Below the pieces are notes generated by a model. It made no database searches. It was not told the DNA's origin and saw only the letters and a list, made by a program, of their open reading frames with translations. Positions 41,142-48,862 of a stretch of DNA of 53,428 nt are shown here, piece after piece. A program made the translations under genes and the position numbers. The DNA is taken from positions 1 to 53,428 of the IMG/VR virus record IMGVR_UViG_3300013285_000002, one strand, 5' to 3'. Each line of letters starts with the position of its first letter. The first letter of the stretch is position 1. The stretch is from a virus.

Positions 41142-41476
41142 GCGAGAAAGCAGAAATCAGACTGGCAGAGTTGCGGTCAATGTCAGAAGAGTTTGCGGTC
41201 GCCTACTCGGAGCGAACCTACTTGGATGAGTTCAAGAAATCAAAGCTTGCAATCCTGATGCGACAAGCTGAGATGGATGGACACAAAACAATGGCCGCTC
41301 AAGAGCGAGAGGCTCGCGCCCACAAAGAGTACCTCGATCTGTTGCTTGCTTTGAAGGTAGCGGTCGAAAGATCGGAGCGCCTTCGCTGGCATCTTGAAGT
41401 TGCCAAGCTGGGAGTTGCAGTCTGGCAAACAGAAAACGCGAACAACCGATCAGAGCGCAGAGCATACGGAGCATAA
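41138..41476 (+). CDS. Coiled-coil hypothetical protein
   Basis: A 112-residue, almost wholly helical, charged protein (SEKAEIRLAELRSMSEEFAV, EREARAHKEYLDLLLALKVA). Pattern of a dimeric coiled coil. Resembles small phage proteins found next to RusA-type genes, function unknown. Confidence 0.65.
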   Translation: MSEKAEIRLAELRSMSEEFAVAYSERTYLDEFKKSKLAILMRQAEMDGHKTMAAQEREARAHKEYLDLLLALKVAVERSERLRWHLEVAKLGVAVWQTENANNRSERRAYGA

Positions 41477-41479
41477 GCA

Positions 41480-41701
41480 ATGAGGCTGACGCAATTCAAA
41501 TATTTCCTGAGCCATCATTCGTATAGCGACGAGATTGTTTCCGCAATGATTGCCGCATACGAATACGGAGCAGAGCACGAGAGGTTGATGTGCTCAGACA
41601 TTTGTAATGCACTTCGAGATAACGCACAGATAACAGACGTTGGTCGCAGAGAAGCTTTGTTCACTGCTGCCAGACAGATTGATTCCCGAGTAACCACGTA
41701 A
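41480..41701 (+). CDS. Small hypothetical early protein
   Basis: A 73-residue protein (MRLTQFKYFLSHHSYSDEIV...) with helical content and two cysteines. It follows the coiled-coil gene by 3 bp. Not recognised. Confidence 0.55.
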   Translation: MRLTQFKYFLSHHSYSDEIVSAMIAAYEYGAEHERLMCSDICNALRDNAQITDVGRREALFTAARQIDSRVTT

Positions 41702-41714
41702 CCGAGAGACAGAG

Positions 41715-42044
41715 ATGACTAAATTGATTGACATGGAATTAACAGATCGACAGATTGCAACCTTGGATCACCCGCTGATTGCGGTATTCCTTGATGCTGT
41801 AGAGCAGGCCATGTTTGGCAAGGGTGAGCGGCATGGCGGGGCACAGACTCCGTTCCTTGAGCAGCCTTGGGTTCACTACGCAAAGATGCACGGTGTCGGA
41901 TTCTTGACAGGTCAGGCCGCCAAGAAGTTAGAGGAAGCAGCCAGCACCAAGGTTGGAGAAGACTGGCGTCGTGAAATGTTGGGAGCTATCGTCTACGCAG
42001 GGATGGCGATTATCAATCAAGACATGGCCGAAGAACAGAAATGA
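41715..42044 (+). CDS. Conserved-looking phage protein
   Basis: A 109-residue helical protein with GAGAGACAGAG before the ATG. The stretch FLEQPWVHYAKMHGVGFLTG then QAAKKLEEAASTKVG is distinctive and familiar from other phages, but its function is not known to me. Coupled by ATGA to the HNH gene. Confidence 0.65.
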   Translation: MTKLIDMELTDRQIATLDHPLIAVFLDAVEQAMFGKGERHGGAQTPFLEQPWVHYAKMHGVGFLTGQAAKKLEEAASTKVGEDWRREMLGAIVYAGMAIINQDMAEEQK

Positions 42045-42376
42045 AGATCATCCCCCCATACATGACATTCCAACAGGCACTCAGCAATGGGTTTGTTGGT
42101 CGCATCCAAGACGCCAAGTACACGCAGTGGGTGAAGACGTTGAAGTGTTGTGGATGTGGGGATCAATCCGATGATCCGCATCACCCTCACGGTGCAGGCT
42201 TTAAGGGAATGGGCACGAAGGTTCCTGACTACTGGTGCATCCCACTGTGTCGCAAATGCCACGATGAATTGCATCATGACGTACACGCTTGGGAAGAAAG
42301 TAACGGAACTCAGTTCCAGCATACGACAATCACTCTGTTGCAAGCAATACACCAAGGGAGAATGAAGTTTGGTTGA
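42041..42376 (+). CDS. DUF968/HNH-type nuclease
   Basis: A 111-residue zinc-binding protein: CCGCGDQSDDPHHPHG, then YWCIPLCRKCHDELHHDVH. The paired Cys and the HH plus C-x2-C-HDELH give an HNH/DUF968 fold seen in lambda-like ninB-ninG region nucleases. Likely a recombination or structure-specific nuclease, in line with RusA two genes on. Confidence 0.8.
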   Translation: MKIIPPYMTFQQALSNGFVGRIQDAKYTQWVKTLKCCGCGDQSDDPHHPHGAGFKGMGTKVPDYWCIPLCRKCHDELHHDVHAWEESNGTQFQHTTITLLQAIHQGRMKFG

Positions 42377-42917
42377 ACTATCACTGTCCCTATCCGCACG
42401 CCGATGTAAGCATGATGATTGCTTCGAGCCTGCTGGAATGTTCGGAGTCTGTCCCGGCCATGAGCAAGAGGGCATCAACCGACACTTCGCTAAGTCGCTT
42501 GGGCGCGGGGTGGTAGAGATAGCTGCACCACTTTGCTTCAAGGGTCACGTCGAATGGAAGCATTACGTTGTTGCTGCAACTCTTTCTGTTCCTCACAAGT
42601 CACGCGCAGAGACGGATCATGCGGCTAGGCGAATGGACTACTGCAAGGACTGCACGATTAAGTTCAAGCAGGAGATGATGAAGAACGATACGTGCTCTCA
42701 TCCTGAAACTGTTTTCATTCTGTCGGACATCCATGCTGGTGATCTAACTGGTGTGTCTATCACGCATGAGGGCAGGACTGCACCTTGGGAAAAGGCTGTG
42801 ATGGGAATGTCAGGGCCGGTCGTCATGTTGCCAAGTGCAGATGTAATCAACGAACAGTTAACCATCATCTCAACGCCGAAGAAGCGTGGGCCAAAACCAA
42901 AGAAACACAATGTTTGA
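42369..42917 (+). CDS. Cys-rich hypothetical protein with TTG start
   Basis: A 182-residue protein; TTG at 42369 follows GGGAG by 7 bp and overlaps the preceding gene. Two metal-site-like regions: CKHDDCFEPAGMFGVCPGH and DYCKDCTIKF...DTCSHPET. The C-terminus ends in TPKKRGPKPKKHNV, a basic AT-hook-like DNA-binding tail. A DNA-binding role is likely; family not recognised. Confidence 0.6.
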   Translation: MVELSLSLSARRCKHDDCFEPAGMFGVCPGHEQEGINRHFAKSLGRGVVEIAAPLCFKGHVEWKHYVVAATLSVPHKSRAETDHAARRMDYCKDCTIKFKQEMMKNDTCSHPETVFILSDIHAGDLTGVSITHEGRTAPWEKAVMGMSGPVVMLPSADVINEQLTIISTPKKRGPKPKKHNV

Positions 42918-43323
42918 AATGTTATTTCCTTATCCAATTAGCTCGAACCGATATTGGCGAATGTTTCGGAACAGAATTGTTCGAAGCTCTGCTGCGAGGG
43001 AGTACAAGGATGTCGTAACAGATATTGCTCAGCAGTCTGGCAATCAGGAGTTCAAGGGGTGTGTGAAGGTTGACCTTCGCTTACATCCAGAGCGCCCGAA
43101 GGACTGGGAGAAGCGTGCCAAGAAAGATTCCCGCTGGGGTCTTGGTGTGCGGCGTGTTGACCTAGACAATGCACTCAAGGTTGCACTTGATGCACTGCAA
43201 GGAATTGCCTACGAGAATGACCGTCAAATTACTGACATCAGAATCAGGCTCGGGCTGCCCATTGAGGGCGGCGGTCTGTCGGTGATTGTGAGTGCCGACG
43301 AATACTGGGAAACACCAACATGA
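42910..43323 (+). CDS. rusA: RusA Holliday junction resolvase
   Basis: A 137-residue resolvase. VDLDNALKVALDALQG followed by YENDRQITDIRI contains the conserved acidic residues (Asp84, Asp86, Asp94, Asp104) that bind metal in RusA. The start FPYPISSNRYWRMF is typical. The ATG at 42910 overlaps the previous gene by 8 bp. It cleaves four-way junctions, clearing branched DNA before packaging. Confidence 0.93.
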   Translation: MFEMLFPYPISSNRYWRMFRNRIVRSSAAREYKDVVTDIAQQSGNQEFKGCVKVDLRLHPERPKDWEKRAKKDSRWGLGVRRVDLDNALKVALDALQGIAYENDRQITDIRIRLGLPIEGGGLSVIVSADEYWETPT

Positions 43324-43817
43324 ACTTTCATTCAGTAGAGCAAGCGCTAAAGTTTGCATCAAACGTCAGTGACAGGGCTGAGTACGGCAAGTCAGATTTA
43401 ATGGCTGTCCGTGGGACAAGCACTGAGTCACTGACACCGATGGACATGCACGCACAGGCTGCAATGATTCAAAGCATGGTGAACAGGATGCCTCCGATGG
43501 AGAGGGATTCTGTTGTTGCTCAGTACGGTAGGGGTAAGGAGAGGTCGGACGCCATACGCAGTCTAGCTGAGTACCTGATGCCGCATGTATCGGGCATGGT
43601 TCCAAGTAAGCATGTGGTGATGCTGGTTGTTTGTCATTGGGCTACTAAGCGCCCAGCCATCCGAGCTATTGCAGATGACCGGGCGGTGAGCTATCGAAAG
43701 GTCTGTTCATGGAGGACAACAATCCTCCGAGCATGGATGCCGCTACAGATACGGGCGATCAGCCGGTTGCATGACCAGATGTTTCATGAGGGTGGATTTA
43801 GTTTGGATGAGTCGTAA
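43320..43817 (+). CDS. Possible late-gene regulator (sigma-4/HTH-like)
   Basis: A 165-residue protein, last in the rightward early operon and coupled to rusA by ATGA. Residues about 110-160 (HWATKRPAIRAIADDRAVSYRKVCSWRTTILRAW) resemble a sigma region 4-like helix-turn-helix. The position after rusA is where lambda-type phages put their Q antiterminators. A role in switching on late genes is therefore plausible but inferred. Confidence 0.5.
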   Translation: MNFHSVEQALKFASNVSDRAEYGKSDLMAVRGTSTESLTPMDMHAQAAMIQSMVNRMPPMERDSVVAQYGRGKERSDAIRSLAEYLMPHVSGMVPSKHVVMLVVCHWATKRPAIRAIADDRAVSYRKVCSWRTTILRAWMPLQIRAISRLHDQMFHEGGFSLDES

Positions 43818-43835
43818 TATTTTTTCCTTTAGGGG

Positions 43836-43863
43836 TTGACGGATGCGCAACCAAGGATAGAAT
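43836..43863 (+). promoter_or_regulatory. Strong rightward promoter with no gene directly downstream
   Basis: TTGACG (43836-43841), a 16-bp spacer, TAGAAT (43858-43863): each hexamer is five of six. A transcript would start near 43870 and enter the inverted repeat at 43875. Confidence 0.65.
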
Positions 43864-43869
43864 TAAGTC

Positions 43870-43975
43870 ATCGAGTGTTACAGCACAAGACAAATCAACT
43901 GGCCTTGGCCTTTGCTTTCACCTAGAAATAGGGCGTGCTGTAACACGGAAAGTAAAGACCAAGGTCTTTTGCTTC
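43870..43975 (+). ncRNA. Candidate small phage RNA
   Basis: From the expected start near 43870 the RNA would form a 12-bp perfect stem (GTGTTACAGCAC 43875-43886 with GTGCTGTAACAC 43935-43946) and then a second hairpin (AAAGAC-CAAG-GTCTTT, 43954-43969) followed by TTGCTT. There is no frame of note inside. It could be a regulatory RNA, or the hairpins may simply be a shared terminator for the two converging operons. Confidence 0.4.
43954..43970. terminator. Bidirectional terminator-like hairpin
   Basis: AAAGAC and GTCTTT form a 6-bp stem with loop CAAG; TTTTGCTT follows on the plus strand and TTTACTTTCC on the minus strand. Modest T-runs on both sides. Confidence 0.5.
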
Positions 43976-44257
43976 CCAGTGTCAGGGCGCACATCGTTAC
44001 AGCACAAAGGGGTATGTCGTCCCAGCACCCAATGAAGCGATGCCGTACATGACCCCGACGGCTCGGCGTTTCTTAGCGACCGAACAAAACCAGCAAGCAA
44101 ACCGACGATACGCATGGCCCACGAACGGGCGCTGGACAATACGAATAAGACGTTCTGCGAGCAACAGACCCAAGTGAAAAACAAAATGGGTTGGTTGAAG
44201 ATTCCGTTAGGGGCATTCGCTAGGGATGTCGGGAGTCTCGGGGTCAGCTATGGGAAT

Positions 44258-44701
44258 TTAATTAACGTCTGCCACTGAACCATCACGGTAGTGCAGCTTA
44301 TTCCCGAACCTTGATGGAAGCTTGAGCGCATCATAAGCACCCGGCCTCACGCAGTTGTCACCAAGTTCACTACCTTTGTAGGTGGCTCGAATGAAAACCT
44401 CCTGAAGCTTTTCCTTGGGGCTGCGAACACAGATGGTTCCCTTTGCTGGTGGGCCATACACAAGGTTTGCATTTAACCCAATGTCAGTAATGCACCACGA
44501 GTCAGCGCCAACTTTGCGAACAACGCGCTGCTCTCCCATAGACTGAAGCACTTCACGAATCCTCGCTGCTGTAGTTGTAGTCCCAACGGCCCGACGCAAC
44601 TCAGCAACTGTCATCTCCTCGGCACAACCCGCAAGGATCGCCAACAGTTTGTGGTTCGCACTGTTCATCCGGTAGCCTAGGTTCAGTTCTTCGAATCGCA
44701 T
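44258..44701 (-). CDS. Winged-helix-like hypothetical protein, last gene of the leftward operon
   Basis: A 147-residue protein with AAGGA before the ATG. HKLLAILAGCAEEMTVAELRRA then TTTAARIREVLQSMGEQRVV is a winged-helix DNA-binding pattern. The rest includes VRSPKEKLQEVFIRATYKG. A 123-bp gap separates it from the upstream gene, so it may have its own promoter. Possibly a regulator. Confidence 0.65.
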   Translation of the reverse strand: MRFEELNLGYRMNSANHKLLAILAGCAEEMTVAELRRAVGTTTTAARIREVLQSMGEQRVVRKVGADSWCITDIGLNANLVYGPPAKGTICVRSPKEKLQEVFIRATYKGSELGDNCVRPGAYDALKLPSRFGNKLHYRDGSVADVN

Positions 44702-44824
44702 GATGTTCCTTGTTTAATCTGTTGAGTTCTAAGCGCACCTCTTGACGTGCATTGGGTTTGGTTGCAAACCACTGGCTTAGCTTTTTATTATCGTCTTGGA
44801 GTAGGCCCGGAGGCCAACCCGTTA

Positions 44825-45235
44825 TCAGAAGTAATCCATGTCTCTGAGCAAGAGTCGAGGGAAAATCTCAATCTTTTTATCAATGATGGCCGCTTCACTG
44901 AGAGTATCGTGAACGCTCACCATCTTCATGCCTTTTCTAAGCCACATTTTTCCCTCTCTTGTGGTGCTTCTTGTGACTTTAATCCCATGATTTTTCAGGT
45001 ACACGGGGTCATGTCCAACATCGACCCAACTCTGGTAAAAACCAGACGGTTCAGCTAATAAAAGAATGTCCAAGTCGCCGGGAGTAGGACTGCCCTTGAT
45101 CGTGCTGCCAAAAACCCATGCCTTCTTGACCAAGAAGAATTCATCACTGCCCCTAGGTGTCGGTATCATTCCACCAACAGATACAAGTCGAGTATGTATT
45201 TCTTTGACGTGGTGAACAGCGGTATCAATTTTCAT
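44825..45235 (-). CDS. Minimal nucleotidyltransferase-like protein
   Basis: A 136-residue protein of the polymerase-beta-like nucleotidyltransferase fold: AWVFGSTIKGSPTPGDLDILLL gives Gly43-Ser44 and the catalytic pair Asp54 and Asp56. Such enzymes add nucleotides to proteins or RNA, or serve as MNT antitoxins. No HEPN partner gene is seen beside it, so a modifying or anti-defence role is as likely as toxin-antitoxin. Coupled by ATGA to the 41-residue gene upstream. Confidence 0.75.
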   Translation of the reverse strand: MKIDTAVHHVKEIHTRLVSVGGMIPTPRGSDEFFLVKKAWVFGSTIKGSPTPGDLDILLLAEPSGFYQSWVDVGHDPVYLKNHGIKVTRSTTREGKMWLRKGMKMVSVHDTLSEAAIIDKKIEIFPRLLLRDMDYF

Positions 45236-45357
45236 ATCTTTAGCCTCTCTTCGAGATACTCAATGCGTGCAACCATGTAAGCAAGAAGCGTGAGTAAGGT
45301 GTCTTTGTCTATGTTGTCACCGGAGTAGGAGTGCAACAGGTTAATCATTCTTTTCAT
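45232..45357 (-). CDS. 41-residue hypothetical protein
   Basis: The protein begins MKRMINLLHSYSGDNIDKDT and ends in a helix (MVARIEYLEERLKI). ATGA overlaps at both ends with its neighbours are the evidence that it is translated. Function unknown; possibly a partner of the nucleotidyltransferase. Confidence 0.65.
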   Translation of the reverse strand: MKRMINLLHSYSGDNIDKDTLLTLLAYMVARIEYLEERLKI

Positions 45358-45548
45358 GTGTTCTTCTCCTTGAGCTTGGCTTCGATCATCTGAGGGAGTC
45401 CCTCATGAAATCCATCTGGGTCAATGCGAAACATCTCAGCCTCTGTCAGCCCTACCCATGTGCGTTTCTGCGCTTCTAATTGGGCAATTCGTACTTGATG
45501 TAACTGTTGTATTTCAGCGCAGATAGCAAGGTGTTTTGCTGGACTCAT
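45354..45548 (-). CDS. Small helical hypothetical protein
   Basis: A 64-residue protein (CAEIQQLHQVRIAQLEAQKR...), ATGA-coupled at both ends. Helical, probably coiled coil. Not recognised. Confidence 0.65.
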   Translation of the reverse strand: MSPAKHLAICAEIQQLHQVRIAQLEAQKRTWVGLTEAEMFRIDPDGFHEGLPQMIEAKLKEKNT

Positions 45549-46192
45549 GTCTTATCTCCTATGCCGAGGTCGGCTTCAATAGCTCGGGCAAATTCGATTC
45601 CGGCGCTAGTCACTGGCACCGAAATGGCTATGTGCTTTCTTGACACTGACATCCAGATTTCACCAATCCGATCATCCGTCAGCGGCTGGCGCTTTGGTGG
45701 TGATGTGTAGAGCTTGGTTCCCACGTCGAGCAAGTCAATTGGCTGGGTGTACTGCACGTACTTTCTGCCATGTTCTGGGCTGTGCATCACTTCGGCCACG
45801 GACTCCTGCTCTGGCTGTACTGGCTGCGCGATGGTTTGACGTTCATCCAAGTTCGCATCGGTATAAAAACCTTCTGCTGGATGGCGTACTCCGGCATCAT
45901 CAAGAAAACTTGTAAAGTCGCTGATATGTTTTACTTGAAGCAGGCCACATACGTCAATGAGCAGCAACCCAGTACTAACTTCAAAATCATTGATCGGCCA
46001 CTCCCAGCCGCCAATATCGCGGCCAATGAAAGGTTGCGACAAGCTGTTGATGTAGGCCATATCAAGAACATCAGTCCTAATTTTTTGTTTGATGCTGGCT
46101 GGCTGTACTGGCTGCGCGATAGCATTGATGGCGTCGCCAGGGAAAGCCTTGTGAGGCAGTTCGGCGTTATCCGCTTCAATTCGTTCATTCAT
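45545..46192 (-). CDS. Hypothetical protein with repeated AQPVQP linkers
   Basis: A 215-residue protein. The segment IAQPVQP occurs twice (about residues 25 and 120) as linkers. The C-terminal part, VGTKLYTSPPKRQPLTDDRIGEIW, is a familiar ending in proteins of phages and prophages of Burkholderiales and Enterobacteria, function unknown. ATGA-coupled on both sides. Confidence 0.7.
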   Translation of the reverse strand: MNERIEADNAELPHKAFPGDAINAIAQPVQPASIKQKIRTDVLDMAYINSLSQPFIGRDIGGWEWPINDFEVSTGLLLIDVCGLLQVKHISDFTSFLDDAGVRHPAEGFYTDANLDERQTIAQPVQPEQESVAEVMHSPEHGRKYVQYTQPIDLLDVGTKLYTSPPKRQPLTDDRIGEIWMSVSRKHIAISVPVTSAGIEFARAIEADLGIGDKT

Positions 46193-46335
46193 TTCAATAC
46201 CTCCGCTTCAAGCACTTCCATGCTCTGTGTAATTTTCTCGTACAGATAATCTGGAAGGGTATGGGTACTTGCAAAAGACCATGACTCAAGAGCGCTCAGC
46301 AACTTGATGACCTCCAAGACTTGTTCCTTTGTCAT
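46189..46335 (-). CDS. 48-residue hypothetical protein
   Basis: MTKEQVLEVIKLLSALESWS opens it and SMEVLEAEVLK closes it. It has ATGA overlaps on both sides. It resembles a small helical protein frequent in such phage clusters. Function unknown. Confidence 0.7.
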   Translation of the reverse strand: MTKEQVLEVIKLLSALESWSFASTHTLPDYLYEKITQSMEVLEAEVLK

Positions 46336-46520
46336 TTAGATTCTCCGGTTGCTTGTTTGTCTATGGCCCCTGCTCCGAACCAAATGTTCCAAGGCTGTTT
46401 GATCTCCTTGACTTGGCACTTGTTGCACTTGTTGCAGAAGCGTGACTGCACTTTTGTGTAGTCGCTCATGGAATCGAATGGTTTTGACCAGACACCCCAG
46501 TTGTGGAAACAAAACTTCAT
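46332..46520 (-). CDS. Small zinc-ribbon-like protein
   Basis: A 62-residue protein with CNKCNKCQVK and an earlier Cys/His pair (MKFCFHNWGVW), suggesting one zinc site. ATGA-coupled at both ends. Confidence 0.65.
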   Translation of the reverse strand: MKFCFHNWGVWSKPFDSMSDYTKVQSRFCNKCNKCQVKEIKQPWNIWFGAGAIDKQATGESK

Positions 46521-46756
46521 GATTGGCTCCTAGCTCTGATGGCTTCAGCGCAATGCCTTGGCCCCAGTGCAGGCCATACACCAACTTCTTCTTCACACAA
46601 CTTGGCACAAGCCTCACGCTCATGCGAGGCTACAAGGTAGGCGAAGTACTCGTCACGGTATTGCTTCCAGTACTGGGGATGCGCCGCAGGATTCCACTCG
46701 CAGTTTGCATAGGTATCTGCTTCGTGCCCCATCCCGATAATGTCGTCTTCAGTCAT
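46517..46756 (-). CDS. Small acidic hypothetical protein
   Basis: A 79-residue protein starting MTEDDIIGMGHEADTYANCE; this start overlaps the TGA of the upstream gene, so it is preferred over a longer frame. Segment HEREACAKLCEEEVG then AEAIRARSQS is common at the C-terminus of many small phage proteins. Function unknown. Confidence 0.7.
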   Translation of the reverse strand: MTEDDIIGMGHEADTYANCEWNPAAHPQYWKQYRDEYFAYLVASHEREACAKLCEEEVGVWPALGPRHCAEAIRARSQS

Positions 46757-46935
46757 TCTGTTTCTCCTCTTTTTGACTGCCATTTTTTCCAAACTCGATT
46801 GCGTTCCGCAGTAGCCACAATCTTGGCAAACTGTTTAAGTTCGTGGGTCAGATGCCCTTGGTGTGGCGGCATGACGAAGCCAGCATCTACATGAAACCCA
46901 GCTTCTTTTGCTGCCTTGATGAAGTCTTCATTCAT
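46753..46935 (-). CDS. Small hypothetical protein
   Basis: A 60-residue protein starting MNEDFIKAAKEAGFHVDAGF, with a second helix (ELKQFAKIVATAERNRVWKKW). It looks related in style to the gene downstream. Function unknown. Confidence 0.65.
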   Translation of the reverse strand: MNEDFIKAAKEAGFHVDAGFVMPPHQGHLTHELKQFAKIVATAERNRVWKKWQSKRGETE

Positions 46936-46943
46936 TCTGTTTC

Positions 46944-47414
46944 TCAGGTTGCTTTGCGAGCAACAGGCCAGCCCAGCTTGCACAGATCAGCGGCTACATC
47001 AATGAGTGCAGGAAGGTTCTTCGTAGGCTGAGCTTCTGTTGGGTAGTAGCGTGCAAACTCTGGCATCCGGTCGCTGAGTTGCTTGAGTGTGCTGCATGAG
47101 TTAACTGCGCTGGCCAGTTTGCTCTTCGCTAAGTTGCGTAAATCCTGAGCATCACGCCACGGCTTTAGTACATCATGAACATCAGCATCACCGCAGATAA
47201 ACATGCAGTGCATATCAAGACCGTAGTGATAGCCGGAGATGTGCTGGTTGAGCAGAGCTTTTGGATGCGTCTTATAAAGCTTGCGAGCCTCTGGCGACAT
47301 GGCTTTTACAAGAGCCTCTTGCATCTTTACCTTTTCCTTGGGAGTGTCGATAGTTGGGAGGTCGTTAAGGATGCTGCTGACGATGGCTTGCTTTGTGTAT
47401 GTAGTGAGTTTCAT
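46944..47414 (-). CDS. Possible Nmad5-like protein
   Basis: A 156-residue protein. MKLTTYTKQAIVSSILNDLP then TIDTPKEKVKMQEALVKAMS recalls proteins annotated as nucleotide modification associated domain 5. The middle has a Cys/His cluster (GLDMHCMFICGDADVHD). Nmad proteins are linked by context to DNA base modification in phages, but no modification enzyme is seen in this window. Family call is tentative. Confidence 0.5.
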   Translation of the reverse strand: MKLTTYTKQAIVSSILNDLPTIDTPKEKVKMQEALVKAMSPEARKLYKTHPKALLNQHISGYHYGLDMHCMFICGDADVHDVLKPWRDAQDLRNLAKSKLASAVNSCSTLKQLSDRMPEFARYYPTEAQPTKNLPALIDVAADLCKLGWPVARKAT

Positions 47415-47462
47415 TTGATGCTTTCGATTTGTTTCTGATCCGTTGATTCTGTTGTGGTCTGT

Positions 47463-47684
47463 TCAGTTATCGACTCCTTCAACTTCAAGTAAGCGCTTCT
47501 TCATGCGCTCCATTAACCAGAGCACGTCGCCGCCATCGGCATAGGTTGATGCGAAGTACTCAGTACCATCTAGGTCATACCCAAGAATGACGAAACCCTT
47601 GAGCTTGCCCTTGGTGTTCTCAAGTGTTGTGTCTGGGTCTAGGTTGAGTCGTGTGATGCCACGGAACTGAATGACGTTACTCAC
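47463..47684 (-). CDS. Small hypothetical protein with GTG start
   Basis: A 73-residue protein; GTG at 47684 follows GGAG by 7-8 bp and overlaps the upstream gene by 8 bp. SNVIQFRGITRLNLDPD then GYDLDGTEYFASTYADGGDV is a pattern recurrent in beta-proteobacterial phages. Function unknown. Confidence 0.7.
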   Translation of the reverse strand: MSNVIQFRGITRLNLDPDTTLENTKGKLKGFVILGYDLDGTEYFASTYADGGDVLWLMERMKKRLLEVEGVDN

Positions 47685-47871
47685 TTTGCTTCTCCTCGCC
47701 AAGCCCAAGCCACTTAGTGCGCGGCTCTCTTGCATGTTTGATGTAGAAGTGAATGAGGTAGTTAAAGATTTGAACGTAGCTCATACGGATACCAGTTTCC
47801 TTGAGGATGAACTCTCGGATGTGGTCTACGTCTGTGTCGATGTTGAATGTGATGCGCTTAGTTGTTTTCAT
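47677..47871 (-). CDS. Small ribbon-helix-helix-like protein
   Basis: A 64-residue protein; the start MKTTKRITFNIDTDVDHIRE gives a beta strand and helix as in Arc/MetJ-type repressors, followed by a second helix (SYVQIFNYLIHFYIKHA). It may regulate genes in this cluster. Confidence 0.55.
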   Translation of the reverse strand: MKTTKRITFNIDTDVDHIREFILKETGIRMSYVQIFNYLIHFYIKHAREPRTKWLGLGEEKQSE

Positions 47872-47883
47872 TTTTTTCCCTGC

Positions 47884-48150
47884 TTAAATGTTGTCCCAGT
47901 TGGGCGTTCTCCACCCATCGTCATCTATTGGTGGCTCGTACTCACTTGTCTCATGCTTAGAAGATTCAAGATCATCAATATCAAAAAACCGGCAGTGCCC
48001 ACCCCTGTGAGCAGTCTTAATTTGCACGGAGTATGGGTCTAGGTACTCATCAATCAACCAGAACAAATCCCTTTTGTTTTGGCCGCATACCATTCCGATG
48101 TAGCCCGTTGGCTTTCCATCATCCATCTGCCTAAAGTTGTAAGCAATCAT
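47884..48150 (-). CDS. Hypothetical protein
   Basis: An 88-residue protein (MIAYNFRQMDDGKPTGYIGM...) with AAGGA before the chosen ATG. Acidic C-terminus. Contains DLFWLIDEYLDPYSVQIKTA. Not recognised. Confidence 0.65.
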   Translation of the reverse strand: MIAYNFRQMDDGKPTGYIGMVCGQNKRDLFWLIDEYLDPYSVQIKTAHRGGHCRFFDIDDLESSKHETSEYEPPIDDDGWRTPNWDNI

Positions 48151-48163
48151 GTTGGATTCCTTG

Positions 48164-48406
48164 TTAGCGTCGAGCAATGAACCCAGTTGGTACATCGTTC
48201 TCGCTGGTTAATTTCTCGTACTCTGCAACTGCTAGCTTGTGGTCATCAAAACAAAATCTGTTTTCATGGCCCCATCTGTTACAGCCAAGGTGAATAGCTG
48301 TTGTGTACAGAAGCTTTCCGAGTGCAGCAATAGACCCATCCTCAAGTACCCTGACTCGCTGATACCCACCGCTGAACATAATTTCATCGGCCAATGAGTC
48401 AGTCAT
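48164..48406 (-). CDS. Conserved-looking small phage protein
   Basis: An 80-residue protein. GSIAALGKLLYTTAIHLGC followed by RWGHENRFCFDDHKLAVAEY is a recurrent phage motif with Cys/His. Start at 48406 gives a short overlap with the upstream gene; an ATG seven codons earlier is possible. Confidence 0.65.
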   Translation of the reverse strand: MTDSLADEIMFSGGYQRVRVLEDGSIAALGKLLYTTAIHLGCNRWGHENRFCFDDHKLAVAEYEKLTSENDVPTGFIARR

Positions 48407-48659
48407 AGATACCACCGCAAGCCTCATCCATGTAGTGCATGTACAGAGCGGCTACGTTGTCGAACTCAAGGCAGTTGTACAGATAGACATAGGTCATCTT
48501 GCCCAGTCGCCCAGTCCTCATGTTGCGATCTGTCCTCTGTACTAGCTTGATTCCCGTTAATGAGTTAACGTAGTATGTGACGGTGTATTTTGCAAAGCTC
48601 ATGTGCATTACGTATTCCAACTTGAAGTCGGTGAACTCGTCGTATGTGTATTGCTTCAT
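48399..48659 (-). CDS. Hypothetical protein
   Basis: An 86-residue Tyr- and Met-rich protein (MKQYTYDEFTDFKLEYVMHM...) with a predicted beta-rich middle. ATGA-coupled to the gene upstream. Not recognised. Confidence 0.6.
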   Translation of the reverse strand: MKQYTYDEFTDFKLEYVMHMSFAKYTVTYYVNSLTGIKLVQRTDRNMRTGRLGKMTYVYLYNCLEFDNVAALYMHYMDEACGGIYD

Positions 48660-48862
48660 GCCGCACCCTCATCATGGGTTAATGTTTCATTCAGACGTGC
48701 TGCATATCGGCCTAGGTTTTCAAGCACCTTCGGGTCAAGGGCAACAACTTTGTTCTCATGGTGATTGACAGCCAGCCAGACCTGAAACCCATCGAATGAG
48801 GCATACACCCCATCGCCTAGGTAGGTATCTGTTGCAGTGAATGGATGCTTAGGATTCGTCAT
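48656..48862 (-). CDS. Hypothetical protein
   Basis: A 68-residue protein starting MTNPKHPFTATDTYLGDGVY; GDGVYASFDGFQVWLAVNHHE is a compact beta motif seen in several small phage proteins. The longer upstream frame overlaps the next gene too far to be likely. Confidence 0.65.
   Translation of the reverse strand: MTNPKHPFTATDTYLGDGVYASFDGFQVWLAVNHHENKVVALDPKVLENLGRYAARLNETLTHDEGAA

Larger units (their letters stand above)
43818..44257. other. 440-bp region between convergent operons with promoter, hairpins and repeats
   Basis: It separates the rightward early operon from the last gene of the leftward operon. It contains a strong rightward promoter, a 12-bp inverted repeat, a bidirectional terminator-like hairpin and a third copy of GTTACAGCACAA (43996-44007). 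Two tiny frames, 44040-44177 and 44174-44278, overlap by GTGA and have protein-like composition, but I do not call them genes. Confidence 0.6.

Noticed and set aside
43918-44184. Minus-strand frame of 88 residues
   Set aside because: It is antisense to the candidate RNA and hairpins and looks non-protein-like.
44747-45058. Plus-strand frame of 103 residues
   Set aside because: Lies opposite the nucleotidyltransferase gene, which has clear motifs.
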